Positions 9,026-17,649 of a stretch of DNA of 64,000 bases are shown piece by piece. This DNA is from Mycolicibacterium sp. CR10. GTDB lineage: Bacteria; Actinomycetota; Actinomycetes; Mycobacteriales; Mycobacteriaceae. The stretch covers positions 1 through 64,000 of the forward strand of contig NZ_STGE01000012.1 of NCBI RefSeq assembly GCF_005222675.1, given 5' to 3'. The notes under the pieces were generated by a model, which had not been told where the DNA came from, ran no database searches, and worked only from the letters and a program-made list of their open reading frames with translations. Position 1 is the stretch's first letter; each line of letters starts with the position of its first letter. Position numbers and translations under genes: made by a program.

Positions 9026-12000
9026 CTACTGGGCCGACTGGTACTTGTTCACCGCATCGTCGAGGCGCTGCAGCGCTTCACCGTACTGCGCGAAGTCGCC
9101 GCCATTCTGCGCCTCCTGCAGGGCGTCGAGGGCCGCGTTGACGTCCTGCAGCGCTGCGGCTTTCGCCGCTGACAGCGTCGTCGGTCCGGACGGCACCGCC
9201 ACCGGTACCTCGGGCTGCGCCGCCGGGGCCTGGCCGGGCCGGTTCACCGGCGGTGTCGCCGCCGGCTGCTGGTTGGTCGGCGGCCGTCCGTTCGGCTGAC
9301 CTGCAGGCACGTCGGTGGGTGCCGGACCCGTCGCGGTGGCGTCTGCTCCGGGACCGAACAGGTCGATCAGCGCGTCCCGCACGGTCGGCCCGTAGCCGAT
9401 CTTGTCGTTGTACATCATCGCGACCCGGATCAGACGCGGGTACGACGACGCCGCGTCACTGGCACCCGGCGAGGCGTACACCGGTGCCACGTAGAGCAAC
9501 CCGCCCTGAGCCATCGGCAGTGTCAGCAGGTTGCCCCACCGGATCCGGTTCTGGTTGTCCCGGCCGATGACGCCGAGGTCCTGGCTGACCGCGGTGTCGG
9601 TGCTGATCGCGTTGAACGCGAGCTTGGGTCCGTTGACCTGACCGGGAATCGTGAGAACCGTGATCCGACCGTAGGTTTCGGGATCCGAACTGGCGCTGAT
9701 GTAGGCCGCCAGGAAGTCTCGCCGGAACCGGTTCATCGCACTGGTCAACTGGAACGACGTCGAACTGTTGTTCTCCGCAAGGTCTTTGGCGACGATGTAA
9801 TACGGCGGCTGGTAACTGCTGGCCGTCGGGTTCGGGTCCTGCGGGACATCCCAGAAGTCCGATGTCGAGAAGAACGTCACCGGGTCGTCGACGTGGTACC
9901 TGGCCAGCAGCGAGCGCTGCACCTTGAACAGATCCTCCGGATAGCGCAGGTGCTCCTGCAACTCGGGGGTGATGTCGCTCTTCGGCTTGATGGTGCCGGG
10001 GAACACCTTCATCCACGCCTGCAGCACCGGGTCCTGCTCGTCCTGGGCGTAGAGCGTCACGGTGCCGTCATAGGCGTCGACGGTGGCCTTCACCGAATTG
10101 CGGATGTAGGACACCTCCTTGTCGATCTGCAGACGGTTCAACGCCACCTCGTTGGAGTCGGTGGTCGCCGCCGAAAGCGACGTCAGCTCCGAGTACGGGT
10201 AGTTGTCCAGCGTGGTGTAGCCGTCGACGATCCACACCATCTTCTTGTTCACGATCGCCGGGTACACGGCGGTGTCGGTGGTCAGCCACGGCGCCACCGC
10301 TTTCACCCGGTCGGCCGGATCGCGCTTGAACAGGATCTTGCTGTTCTCCCCGATCACGTTGGAGAACAAGAAGTTCCGCTCGGCGAACTTCGCGGCGAAC
10401 ACGCTGCGCGTCAACCAGCTGCCGATGGGCACGCCGCCGGAGCCGGTGTAGGTGTAGTTCTTGGTCTCGACGTTGTTCTCGTAGTCGTACTCGCGGTCGT
10501 CGTCGCCGTTCTTGCCGACGATGGCGTAGTCGGCCGCCGTGTTGGCGATGACCGGACCGAAGTAGATGCGGGGCTGGTCCAGTGGCGCCGGTCCGGGCGA
10601 GATGATGCTGCCGTTCGCGCCCACGACGCTGGACAGGAACTCCGGGTAGCCGCCGTTCTGGTTGGGGTCATTGGCCACCCCGCGCACCGTGTTGGCCGGC
10701 GAGGCGATGAATCCGTTGCCGTGGGTGAAGACGGTGTGCCGGTTGATCCAGTCGCGCTGGTTGTCGATCAACCGGTCCGGGTTGAGTTCGCGCGCGGCCA
10801 CCACGTAGTCGCGCAGGCTGCCGCTCTCGTCGCGATAGCGGTCCATGTTCAGCTGATCGGGGAAGAAGTAGAAGTTCTTGCCCTGCTGGAACTGGGTGAA
10901 GGCCGGGCTGACGATGTTGGGGTCGAGCACCCGGATGTTGGAGGTGGTCGCCCGGTCCGCGGCCACCTGCTGCGCGGTCGCGGGCGCATTGCCGGGATAG
11001 TCGCGGTAGGTGACGGCTTCCTCGGTGAGCCCGTAGGCCTGCCTGGTCGCCGTGATACTTCGACTGATGTACTCGCTCTCCTTCTGCGCGGCGTTGGGCC
11101 GGACACTGATCTGCTCGACGACCAGCGGCCACCCGGCTCCGATGATCAGCGAGGAGAGCAGCAGCAGGACCACACCGATCGCGGGGATTCGCAAGTCGCG
11201 CAGGAAGATCGCGGAGAACACCGCCGCCGCACAGATGACGGCGATGGCCAGCAGGATCAGCTTCGCGGGCAACACCGCGTTGATGTCGGTGTAGCCGGCA
11301 CCGGTGAACGGCTTGCCGCCGCGGGTGTGGCTGAGCAGTTCGTAACGGTCGAACCAGTAGGCGACCGCCTTGAGCAGCATCAGGATTCCGACCATCGTGA
11401 TCAGCTGGATGCGGGCCGCACGGCTGAGTGCACCGGTGCGCCCGGTGAGCCGGATGCCGCCGAACAGATAGTGGCCCAGCAGATTCGCGACGAAGGCCAG
11501 GAACGTGGCGACGAAGAGATAGGACAGCACCAGCCGGTAGAACGGTAGATCGAATGCGTAGAAGCCCAGATCGATACCGAACTGCGGGTCCGCGACGCCG
11601 AAGCTGCCGCCGTGCAGGTACAGCTGAACGGTCTGCCAGTAGCTCTGCGCCACGAAGCCGGCGAGTACACCGATGAACGCCGGCACCCCGATGCCCACCA
11701 GACGCAGGCGCGCCATCACGGCGGTGCGGTAGCGCGCGATCGGATCGTTGGGGCCGGCCGTGGGCACGAACACCGGTCGGGTGCGGTAGGCCAACGCCAG
11801 CGCGGCGAAGACGATGCCGCCGATGAGCAGTGCCACGGCGAAGAAGACCACCAGGCGGGTCACGATCTGAGTAGTGAACACCGACCGGTAACCCAACTCG
11901 CCGAACCACAGCCAGTCGACATAGGTGTCGATGAATCGGGGACCGATCAGCAACAACACCACCGCGGTCAGGGCGACCGCGATCAGAATCCGGCTTCGTC

Positions 12001-12040
12001 TCGTCAGCTTCGGCATTCTCGCCGCGGGCCGCATACCCAC
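9026..12040 (-). CDS. UPF0182 family large membrane protein (Rv3193c-like)
   Basis: 1004 residues. About seven transmembrane helices occupy the first third (for example [16 protein letters not shown] and [19 protein letters not shown]), followed by a large extracytoplasmic region. Then comes a Pro/Gln/Thr-rich linker (near residues 900-945) and a short helical C-terminus ([25 protein letters not shown]). The family is conserved in actinobacteria and its biochemical role is not established. The start is a GTG at 12040 with GGAG seven bases upstream, and the protein opens MGMRP...MPKLTRRSR. It is followed by the SARP gene on the same strand. Confidence 0.88.
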   Translation of the reverse strand: MGMRPAARMPKLTRRSRILIAVALTAVVLLLIGPRFIDTYVDWLWFGELGYRSVFTTQIVTRLVVFFAVALLIGGIVFAALALAYRTRPVFVPTAGPNDPIARYRTAVMARLRLVGIGVPAFIGVLAGFVAQSYWQTVQLYLHGGSFGVADPQFGIDLGFYAFDLPFYRLVLSYLFVATFLAFVANLLGHYLFGGIRLTGRTGALSRAARIQLITMVGILMLLKAVAYWFDRYELLSHTRGGKPFTGAGYTDINAVLPAKLILLAIAVICAAAVFSAIFLRDLRIPAIGVVLLLLSSLIIGAGWPLVVEQISVRPNAAQKESEYISRSITATRQAYGLTEEAVTYRDYPGNAPATAQQVAADRATTSNIRVLDPNIVSPAFTQFQQGKNFYFFPDQLNMDRYRDESGSLRDYVVAARELNPDRLIDNQRDWINRHTVFTHGNGFIASPANTVRGVANDPNQNGGYPEFLSSVVGANGSIISPGPAPLDQPRIYFGPVIANTAADYAIVGKNGDDDREYDYENNVETKNYTYTGSGGVPIGSWLTRSVFAAKFAERNFLFSNVIGENSKILFKRDPADRVKAVAPWLTTDTAVYPAIVNKKMVWIVDGYTTLDNYPYSELTSLSAATTDSNEVALNRLQIDKEVSYIRNSVKATVDAYDGTVTLYAQDEQDPVLQAWMKVFPGTIKPKSDITPELQEHLRYPEDLFKVQRSLLARYHVDDPVTFFSTSDFWDVPQDPNPTASSYQPPYYIVAKDLAENNSSTSFQLTSAMNRFRRDFLAAYISASSDPETYGRITVLTIPGQVNGPKLAFNAISTDTAVSQDLGVIGRDNQNRIRWGNLLTLPMAQGGLLYVAPVYASPGASDAASSYPRLIRVAMMYNDKIGYGPTVRDALIDLFGPGADATATGPAPTDVPAGQPNGRPPTNQQPAATPPVNRPGQAPAAQPEVPVAVPSGPTTLSAAKAAALQDVNAALDALQEAQNGGDFAQYGEALQRLDDAVNKYQSAQ

Positions 12041-12117
12041 TCGGTTACTCCAGTCTCCGACATTCCCAGCAGATGTTCAGGTGCCATAACTCTACGCATG
12101 AGCGCAGCGGCGGCGTC

Positions 12118-13149
12118 TCAGCAGCGAGGAGGTTCGCCACCAGCGGAAATCGTGCGCAGCGAGTCGATCGCCTGCCCGAGGGTATCGACCTTCACGAGCT
12201 CGATCCCGTCTTCGCGGGCGGTCTTGGCCTCGTCGCAGTTCTCGGCAGGGACCAGGAAGACACTGGCGCCGGCCTCGCTGGCCGCCGTGATCTTGTGGGT
12301 GATGCCGCCGATCGAGCCGACCTTGCCGTCGCCGCTGATGGTGCCGGTGCCGGCGACGAACTTCGAGCCGTTGAGGTCACCGGTGGTCAGTTTGTCGACC
12401 ACGGCCAGGCTGAACATCAGACCGGCTGACGGCCCGCCGATGTTGGCGAGGTTGAAGTCGATGGTGAACGGCGCCCACGGGGCGTCGAGGACGCCGACAC
12501 CGAGCAGACCCTGATCTTTGTCGGGGTGCTTGCCGAGCGTGATCTCGGCGATCCCCGCCGGGGCGTTCTTGCGCCGGTAATCCACGACGATCTTGTCCCC
12601 CGGTTTGGTGCCCTTGAGGATGTCCTGGAACTCCTCGAGGGTGGCGACAGGCGTGTTGTTGACCCCGTCGATGGCGTCGCCCTCCTGCAGCTTGCCTTTC
12701 GACGGCCCGTCCTCGTCGACGGTCTCCACGGTGACGGCCAGCGGGTACTTCAGGTAGTCCAGCGCGGCGTACTCGGCACTGTCCTCGGACTGCCGGAAGT
12801 CCTTGGTGTTGGCCTCGTCGATCTCATCCTTCGACTTGTCCGGCGGGTACACCAGTTCCCGCGGCAGCAGCTGGTCGGTCCCCGAAGCCCAGAACACCAG
12901 CGCCTGACCCAGCGTCAGACCGTCGCGCTGCGACACCGTCGTCATGTTGAGGTGCCCGGAGGTGGGGTGGACTTCGGTGCCCTCGATGTCGACGACCTGC
13001 TTGCCCTCGACCTCGCCGAGCGTGTCGAACGTCGGGCCAGGCCCGAGCGCCACGTACGGCACCGTCACCATCGTCAGCAGCATGCCGAAGATCAGGATCG
13101 GCACCAGCGCGACGACGAGGGTCGAAATCCGCCTGTTCACGCCGCCCAC
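12118..13149 (-). CDS. Membrane-anchored PDZ / Lon-like serine protease (Rv3194c-like)
   Basis: 343 residues. One N-terminal transmembrane helix (LVVALVPILIFGMLLTMV) is followed by an extracytoplasmic part, a PDZ domain (about 140-220, DGPSKGKLQEGDAIDGVNN) and a C-terminal Lon (S16) protease-like domain. Its catalytic Ser is in GGPSAG and the general-base Lys in GGITHK, so the Ser-Lys dyad is intact. Relatives such as YlbL cleave membrane or secreted substrates; no substrate is known to me for this one. Start GTG at 13149. It is divergent from the plus-strand metalloprotease-like gene, sharing a 101-bp intergenic region. Confidence 0.85.
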   Translation of the reverse strand: MGGVNRRISTLVVALVPILIFGMLLTMVTVPYVALGPGPTFDTLGEVEGKQVVDIEGTEVHPTSGHLNMTTVSQRDGLTLGQALVFWASGTDQLLPRELVYPPDKSKDEIDEANTKDFRQSEDSAEYAALDYLKYPLAVTVETVDEDGPSKGKLQEGDAIDGVNNTPVATLEEFQDILKGTKPGDKIVVDYRRKNAPAGIAEITLGKHPDKDQGLLGVGVLDAPWAPFTIDFNLANIGGPSAGLMFSLAVVDKLTTGDLNGSKFVAGTGTISGDGKVGSIGGITHKITAASEAGASVFLVPAENCDEAKTAREDGIELVKVDTLGQAIDSLRTISAGGEPPRC

Positions 13150-13250
13150 AGTAGAGGTTCACGGTGTGCGTCCCTGTTCGGCGACGCCGGTTCACTGACA
13201 GCGTGACCCGCATCGGCGCGCGAAGGCACCGCTGTGAGTACGGTTGAGAC

Positions 13251-14633
13251 ATGGCTGACGTGCCTTTTGGCTTCTCCGCCGGGGATGAAAACGACCCCGA
13301 CAAACGCAAGAAGGACCCCAACTCGGGTGGTGATCCGTTCGGGGGCGCATTCGGCGGCGGCGGCGAGTTCGACATGTCGCAACTGGGACAGATCTTCAGC
13401 AAGCTCGGCGAGATGTTCAGCGGCGCGGGCAACCCGATGGCCGGCGGGCAGTCCGGCGGTGCGGTCAACTACGACCTGGCCCGCCAACTCGCGTCCAGTT
13501 CCATCGGTTTCGTGGCTCCGGTGCCGGAGCAGACGAGCGCCGCGATCTCCGATGCGGTCCGGCTGGCCGAGACGTGGCTCGACGGCGCGACCCCGCTGCC
13601 CGCCGGCACCACCAGGGCGGTGGCGTGGACGCCGACCGAGTGGATCGACAACACCCTGGACACCTGGAAGCGGCTGTGCGACCCCGTCGCCGAGCAGATC
13701 TCGACGGTGTGGGCCTCGGCGCTTCCCGAGGAGGCCAAGGCCATGGCGGGTCCGCTGCTGGCGATGATGTCGCAGATGGGTGGCATGGCGTTCGGCTCGC
13801 AACTGGGTCAGGCGTTGGGCAAATTGTCCCGAGAAGTGTTGACCTCCACCGACATCGGGCTCCCGCTGGGACCCAAGGGCATCGCCGCCCTGATGCCCGA
13901 AGCGATCGAGTCGTTGGCTTCGGGACTCGAACAGCCGCGCAGTGAGATCCTCACGTTCCTGGCCGCCCGCGAGGCCGCGCACCACCGGTTGTTCAGCCAT
14001 GTGCCGTGGCTGTCCGGCCAGCTGCTCAGCACTGTCGAGGCGTTCGCCAAGGGCACCAAGATCGACATGACCGGCATCGAGGAGTTCGCCCGCGATTTCA
14101 ATCCCGCCTCGCTGACCGACCCGTCGCAGATGGAGCAGTTGCTCAATCAGGGCATCTTCGAACCGAAGGCCACCCCGGAACAGACCGTCGCCCTCGAGCG
14201 CCTGGAGACGATGCTGGCGCTGATCGAGGGCTGGGTGCAGACCGTGGTCTCGGCCGCCCTCGGTGACCGCATTCCCGGAACCCCGGCGCTCAGCGAGACG
14301 CTGCGTCGGCGTCGCGCCACCGGCGGGCCGGCCGAGCAGACGTTCGCCACCCTGGTGGGCCTGGAACTGCGGCCCCGCAAGATGCGGGAGGCGGCGGCGT
14401 TGTGGGAGCGGCTGACCGAGGCCGTCGGCGCCGACGCGCGCGACGGTGTGTGGCAGCACCCCGATCTGCTGCCCAGCGCGGCGGATCTGGACGAGCCGGC
14501 CGCCTTCATCGACCGCATGATCGGCGGCGACACCAGCGGCATCGACTCGGCGTTCGAGCAGGCCATCGCCGATATGGAGCGCGACATCAACGATCCTGAG
14601 CGCGGCGACGGGACCGACCGCCCCAAGGAGTGA
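13251..14633 (+). CDS. Zinc-dependent metalloprotease-like protein (DUF2342, Rv3195-like)
   Basis: 460 residues. The N-terminus is low-complexity and charged (DENDPDKRKKDPNSGGDP). The rest is the helical DUF2342 fold, named in databases as zincin-like or coenzyme F420 biosynthesis associated. The putative metal site lies in AAREAAHHRLFSHVPW. The enzymatic role is not proven for the family. It is the first gene of a plus-strand trio with the E1-like protein and the UbiB-type kinase, the same order as in M. tuberculosis. The C-terminus is acidic. Confidence 0.8.
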   Translation: MADVPFGFSAGDENDPDKRKKDPNSGGDPFGGAFGGGGEFDMSQLGQIFSKLGEMFSGAGNPMAGGQSGGAVNYDLARQLASSSIGFVAPVPEQTSAAISDAVRLAETWLDGATPLPAGTTRAVAWTPTEWIDNTLDTWKRLCDPVAEQISTVWASALPEEAKAMAGPLLAMMSQMGGMAFGSQLGQALGKLSREVLTSTDIGLPLGPKGIAALMPEAIESLASGLEQPRSEILTFLAAREAAHHRLFSHVPWLSGQLLSTVEAFAKGTKIDMTGIEEFARDFNPASLTDPSQMEQLLNQGIFEPKATPEQTVALERLETMLALIEGWVQTVVSAALGDRIPGTPALSETLRRRRATGGPAEQTFATLVGLELRPRKMREAAALWERLTEAVGADARDGVWQHPDLLPSAADLDEPAAFIDRMIGGDTSGIDSAFEQAIADMERDINDPERGDGTDRPKE

Positions 14634-14691
14634 ATCCCGGCCCCTGTGGATAACTCGGCTGGCGGTCGGCGCGGCGTGTCAGTGTCGTGTC

Positions 14692-15546
14692 ATGACGCGG
14701 TATGCGCTGAGGTCCTCGACGCCGGTGCTGTCTCGGCCCGACGACACCATTCAGGTCGGCTGGGATCCGCGTCGCGCGGTCGTCGTCCAGCCGCCGTCCG
14801 GGTTGCCGGCTGCCGTCCTGGCTGAGCTGCTGCGGGCACTGCAGTCGGCGGCGACGATCCCCGAACTGCAGAGGCTGGCCGCCGAGAAAGGGGCCGACGC
14901 GTCCGTCGTCGCCGGTTTGGTCACCCATCTGGCGGAGTCCGGCGTCGTCACCGTGGAGGCGCGCCACCGCACCCGCGCTCCGTCGGTCCGCATCCACGGC
15001 CGCGGGCCGCTGTCGGATCTGCTGACCGCGTCGCTGCGCTGTTCGGGTGCGCGGATCAGCCACACCAGCAGGACCCACGCGTCCGCCGGCGCGGCCGACC
15101 TTGCCGTGCTGACTGACTACCTTGTCGCCGACCCGCGGGTGGTGCGTGAGCTGCACGACGCCGGAGTGCCCCACCTCCCGGTACGGGTGAGGGACGGCAC
15201 CGGGCTGGTCGGGCCCCTGGTCATCCCCGGCGTGACCAGCTGTCTGCGATGCGCCGACCTGCATCGCAGCGACCGGGATGCCGCCTGGCCCGCGGTGGCC
15301 GCGCAGCTCATCCACACCGTGGGCACGGCCGACCGGGCAACCCTTCTGGCCACTGCCGGGTTGGCGCTCAACGAGGTCGACCGCGTCATCCGCGCGGTGT
15401 GCGCCGACGCCGATTCCGGCGCCGGGCTGGAACCTCCGACGCCACCAGCTCCCCCGTTGACGATCGACACCACACTGGAATTCGATGCGTCCAACGGCTC
15501 GATCGCCGCCAGGAGATGGTCCCGACACCCGCAATGCCATTGCTGA
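14692..15546 (+). CDS. Orphan E1-like / TOMM cyclodehydratase-type protein (Rv3196-like)
   Basis: 284 residues. A winged-helix-like N-terminal part (about 20-90) precedes an E1/ThiF-like domain. The segment IPGVTSCLRCADLHRSDRDAAW (Cys184, Cys187) is typical of the bacteriocin cyclodehydratase C-domain family. Two further cysteines at the very end (HPQCHC; 282 and 284) would complete a four-Cys structural zinc site. No nucleotide-binding GxGGxG is visible, so it is probably a scaffold or peptide-recognition protein and not an adenylating enzyme. No YcaO partner or precursor peptide is adjacent. The UbiB-like kinase follows 58 bases downstream. Confidence 0.7.
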   Translation: MTRYALRSSTPVLSRPDDTIQVGWDPRRAVVVQPPSGLPAAVLAELLRALQSAATIPELQRLAAEKGADASVVAGLVTHLAESGVVTVEARHRTRAPSVRIHGRGPLSDLLTASLRCSGARISHTSRTHASAGAADLAVLTDYLVADPRVVRELHDAGVPHLPVRVRDGTGLVGPLVIPGVTSCLRCADLHRSDRDAAWPAVAAQLIHTVGTADRATLLATAGLALNEVDRVIRAVCADADSGAGLEPPTPPAPPLTIDTTLEFDASNGSIAARRWSRHPQCHC

Positions 15547-15604
15547 AAAGCGGGCGTTTCCAACTAGTTGATAGAAGTACGCCGGCGTCGTGGATGATGG
15601 ACTG

Positions 15605-16927
15605 GTGAGTGAGATCAAGCGGGGCCGCGCCGCCCGCAACGCCAAGCTCGCGTCGCTGCCTGTGGGTATGGCCGGGCGTGCCGCGCTGGGCTTCGGCAAG
15701 CGGCTGACCGGTAAGTCCAGGGACGAAGTCAACGCCGAGCTGATGGACAAGGCCGCCCAGCAGCTCTTCACCGTCCTCGGTGACCTCAAGGGCGGCGCGA
15801 TGAAGGTCGGCCAGGCGCTGTCGGTGATGGAGGCCGCGATCCCCGAGCAGTACGGCAAGCCGTACCGCGAAGCACTGACCAAGCTGCAGCGCGAGGCCCC
15901 GCCGCTGCCCGCGGCCAAGGTGCACCGGGTGCTCGATGCGCAGTTGGGCACCAAGTGGCGGGAGCGGTTCCAGTCATTCGACGACAAGTCGATCGCCTCG
16001 GCCAGTATCGGCCAGGTACACAAGGGAGTCTGGGCCGACGGCCGCGAGGTCGCGGTGAAGATCCAGTACCCCGGCGCCGATGAGGCGCTGCGCGCGGACC
16101 TCAAGACGATGCAGCGCTTGGTCAGTGTGGTCAAGCAGCTCGCGCCCGGCGCAGACATTCAGGGCGTCGTCGACGAGCTGATCGAGCGCACCGAAATGGA
16201 GCTCGACTACCGGCTCGAGGCCGAGAATCAGCGCGCCTTCGCCAAGGCCTACGACGGTGACCCCGATTTCGTGGTGCCGCACGTCGTGGCCAGCGCACCC
16301 AAGGTCGTCATCCAGGAATGGATCGACGGCATCCCGCTGTCGCAGATCATCCGCGACGGCACCCAGGAGCAGCGGGACCTGATGGCGACGCGCATGTTCG
16401 AGTTCTGCGACGACGCGCCGACACGTCTCGGCATGGTGCACGGGGATGCGCATCCCGGCAATTTCATGCTGATGCCCGGAAACAAGATGGGCGTCATCGA
16501 CTTCGGTGCGGTGGCGCCGATGCCCGGCGGCTGGCCCGTCGAGCTGGGACAGCTGCTGCGCTACGGGGTGGACAAGAACTACGACAAGCTGCTGCCCACC
16601 ATGGAGAAGGCGGGATTCATCCAGAAGGGCCAGCAGGTGTCGACCCGCGAGATCGACGACATGCTCAAGCAATACGTTGAGCCGCTGCAGGTGCCGGTGT
16701 TCCACTACACCCGCAAGTGGTTGCAGCGAATGACGACTCTGGAGCTCGACAAGGCGGCCGGCCAGATCAAAGCCGCGCGGCAGATGGACATCCCGCCGAA
16801 GCTGGCGATCCCGATGCGGGTGATCGCGTCAATCGTCGCGATCTCCTGTCAGCTCGACGCCCACGTCGACACCCGGCGCATCGCCGAACAGATGGTGCCC
16901 GGTTTCGCCGACCCCGACGCGGTGTAA
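15605..16927 (+). CDS. ABC1/UbiB-family atypical kinase (Rv3197-like)
   Basis: 440 residues. UbiB hallmarks are present: the KxGQ motif (KVGQ, 67-70), an Ala-rich loop with SASIGQVHKG, the VAIK-type lysine in VAVKIQYPG, the catalytic loop MVHGDAHPGNFML and the DFG-like IDFGAV. In other bacteria UbiB proteins support quinone biosynthesis; in mycobacteria the homologue has been linked to macrolide tolerance and lies next to whiB7. The GTG at 15605 (protein MSEIKRGRAARNAKLASLPVG) matches the family start; an ATG five codons earlier is possible. It converges on whiB7 with a gap of only 21 bases. Confidence 0.88.
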   Translation: MSEIKRGRAARNAKLASLPVGMAGRAALGFGKRLTGKSRDEVNAELMDKAAQQLFTVLGDLKGGAMKVGQALSVMEAAIPEQYGKPYREALTKLQREAPPLPAAKVHRVLDAQLGTKWRERFQSFDDKSIASASIGQVHKGVWADGREVAVKIQYPGADEALRADLKTMQRLVSVVKQLAPGADIQGVVDELIERTEMELDYRLEAENQRAFAKAYDGDPDFVVPHVVASAPKVVIQEWIDGIPLSQIIRDGTQEQRDLMATRMFEFCDDAPTRLGMVHGDAHPGNFMLMPGNKMGVIDFGAVAPMPGGWPVELGQLLRYGVDKNYDKLLPTMEKAGFIQKGQQVSTREIDDMLKQYVEPLQVPVFHYTRKWLQRMTTLELDKAAGQIKAARQMDIPPKLAIPMRVIASIVAISCQLDAHVDTRRIAEQMVPGFADPDAV

Positions 16928-16948
16928 CGCGCCGGAGCCGGCCGAAAC

Positions 16949-17227
16949 TCACGCGGCGACACGCTCTTTGGTGTCCTTGCGCGGGCGTCCACGCGGACGC
17001 TTGCGCGCGATGACGGTGCCGCGCTCGAAGATCTCACCGCCCCACACGCCCCACGGCTCCTGACGTTCCAGGGCCGCGTTCAGGCATTCCCGCCGCAGCG
17101 GGCACGCCGCGCACAGCGCCTTGGCCTGTTCGAGGTCACGCGGGTCCTCGGCGAACCACAGGTCGGGATCGTCCCCGTCGCGACACGGCACCGCGAGCTT
17201 CGTTCTTTCACATGTCAGGGAAGACAT
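16949..17227 (-). CDS. whiB7: WhiB7, antibiotic-responsive Fe-S transcription activator
   Basis: 92 residues. The four Fe-S cysteines are Cys15, Cys39, Cys42 and Cys48. The turn EPWGVWGGE is followed by the C-terminal AT-hook RPRGRPRK, which distinguishes WhiB7 from other WhiB proteins. It binds the principal sigma factor SigA and AT-rich DNA just upstream of -35 elements to switch on intrinsic resistance genes. Start ATG at 17227 with GAGG seven bases upstream. It is preceded by a leader of about 350 bases that carries a small ORF, a terminator-like hairpin and an autoregulated-looking promoter, each listed separately. Confidence 0.96.
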   Translation of the reverse strand: MSSLTCERTKLAVPCRDGDDPDLWFAEDPRDLEQAKALCAACPLRRECLNAALERQEPWGVWGGEIFERGTVIARKRPRGRPRKDTKERVAA

Positions 17228-17306
17228 GTCCGGTCCTCTGCTTCCTGGTCGTTTCTTCTTGTCGGCGATCTGTTGTGACTGTTGAGCGGATCTGCGACCA
17301 GGTCTT

Positions 17307-17353
17307 CAAAACGATGAAGGCCACGGATCCGGTGATTGCGGGTCCGTGGCCTT
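17307..17353 (-). terminator. Leader attenuator terminator of whiB7
   Basis: On the minus strand AAGGCCACGGACCC pairs with GGATCCGTGGCCTT (13 of 14 pairs, the exception a G-U) around a 9-base loop, followed by TCGTTTTG. The hairpin lies between the leader ORF and the whiB7 start, where a conditional terminator is expected. A competing stem GGGCT/AGCCC (17366-17387) overlaps the stop codon of the leader ORF. Confidence 0.7.
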
Positions 17354-17374
17354 GAGGCGTGTCGAGGGCTTCTG

Positions 17375-17539
17375 CTAGATGGAGCCCCGATTCACGGACG
17401 CGACAATCGTGTCGGCTGCGGCGCGCTTACGCGGCGCGGCAATAGCGGTGGCAATGGCGGGGTGGGCCCCGATGGGGGCATGGAGGGTCCGCGACATGCC
17501 GGCAACGCTTACGCCGGAAAACGTGTAATTGCTTGTCAT
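17375..17539 (-). CDS. whiB7 leader ORF (uORF)
   Basis: 54 residues starting MTSNYTFSGVSVAGMSRTLH and ending IVASVNRGSI. AGGAGG lies 11 bases before the ATG at 17539. It starts about 40 bases after the predicted transcription start and ends about 22 bases before the terminator hairpin. In mycobacteria ribosome stalling on such a uORF by translation inhibitors is known to relieve attenuation of whiB7; the peptide itself has no recognisable domain. An upstream in-frame GTG (17563) would overlap the Shine-Dalgarno and is less likely. Confidence 0.65.
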   Translation of the reverse strand: MTSNYTFSGVSVAGMSRTLHAPIGAHPAIATAIAAPRKRAAADTIVASVNRGSI

Positions 17540-17586
17540 GATCGTGGCAACCTCCTCTCGCACATGGCCTTCGACTGCGTGTTCCG

Positions 17587-17627
17587 AGGCTAGACGCTAC
17601 CAGCCAAAAGCCGCAACAGAATTTCTG
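17587..17627 (-). promoter_or_regulatory. whiB7 promoter with AT-rich WhiB7 site
   Basis: On the minus strand TTGCGG (17611-17616) acts as a -35, with TAGCCT (17587-17592) as -10 after an 18-base spacer. Directly upstream of the -35 is the AT-rich dyad CAGAAATTCTG (17617-17627), the kind of site bound by the AT-hook of WhiB7 at its own promoter. It lies just past the end of uvrD2. Confidence 0.65.
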
Positions 17628-17649
17628 ACCTGCATGTTTGGCCGGATCT

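Noticed and set aside
9893..11548. Long plus-strand open frame antisense to the UPF0182 gene
   Set aside because: Composition is the mirror of a high-GC coding strand (His/Arg/Val rich, no domain); the minus-strand gene is clearly real.
13137..14459. 440-codon minus-strand frame antisense to the zincin-like gene
   Set aside because: Shadow of a real gene; no start signal or family resemblance.
14692..15546. A thiazole/oxazole-modified peptide (TOMM) biosynthetic cluster
   Set aside because: Only one family-related protein is present; no YcaO, dehydrogenase, transporter or precursor peptide is adjacent.
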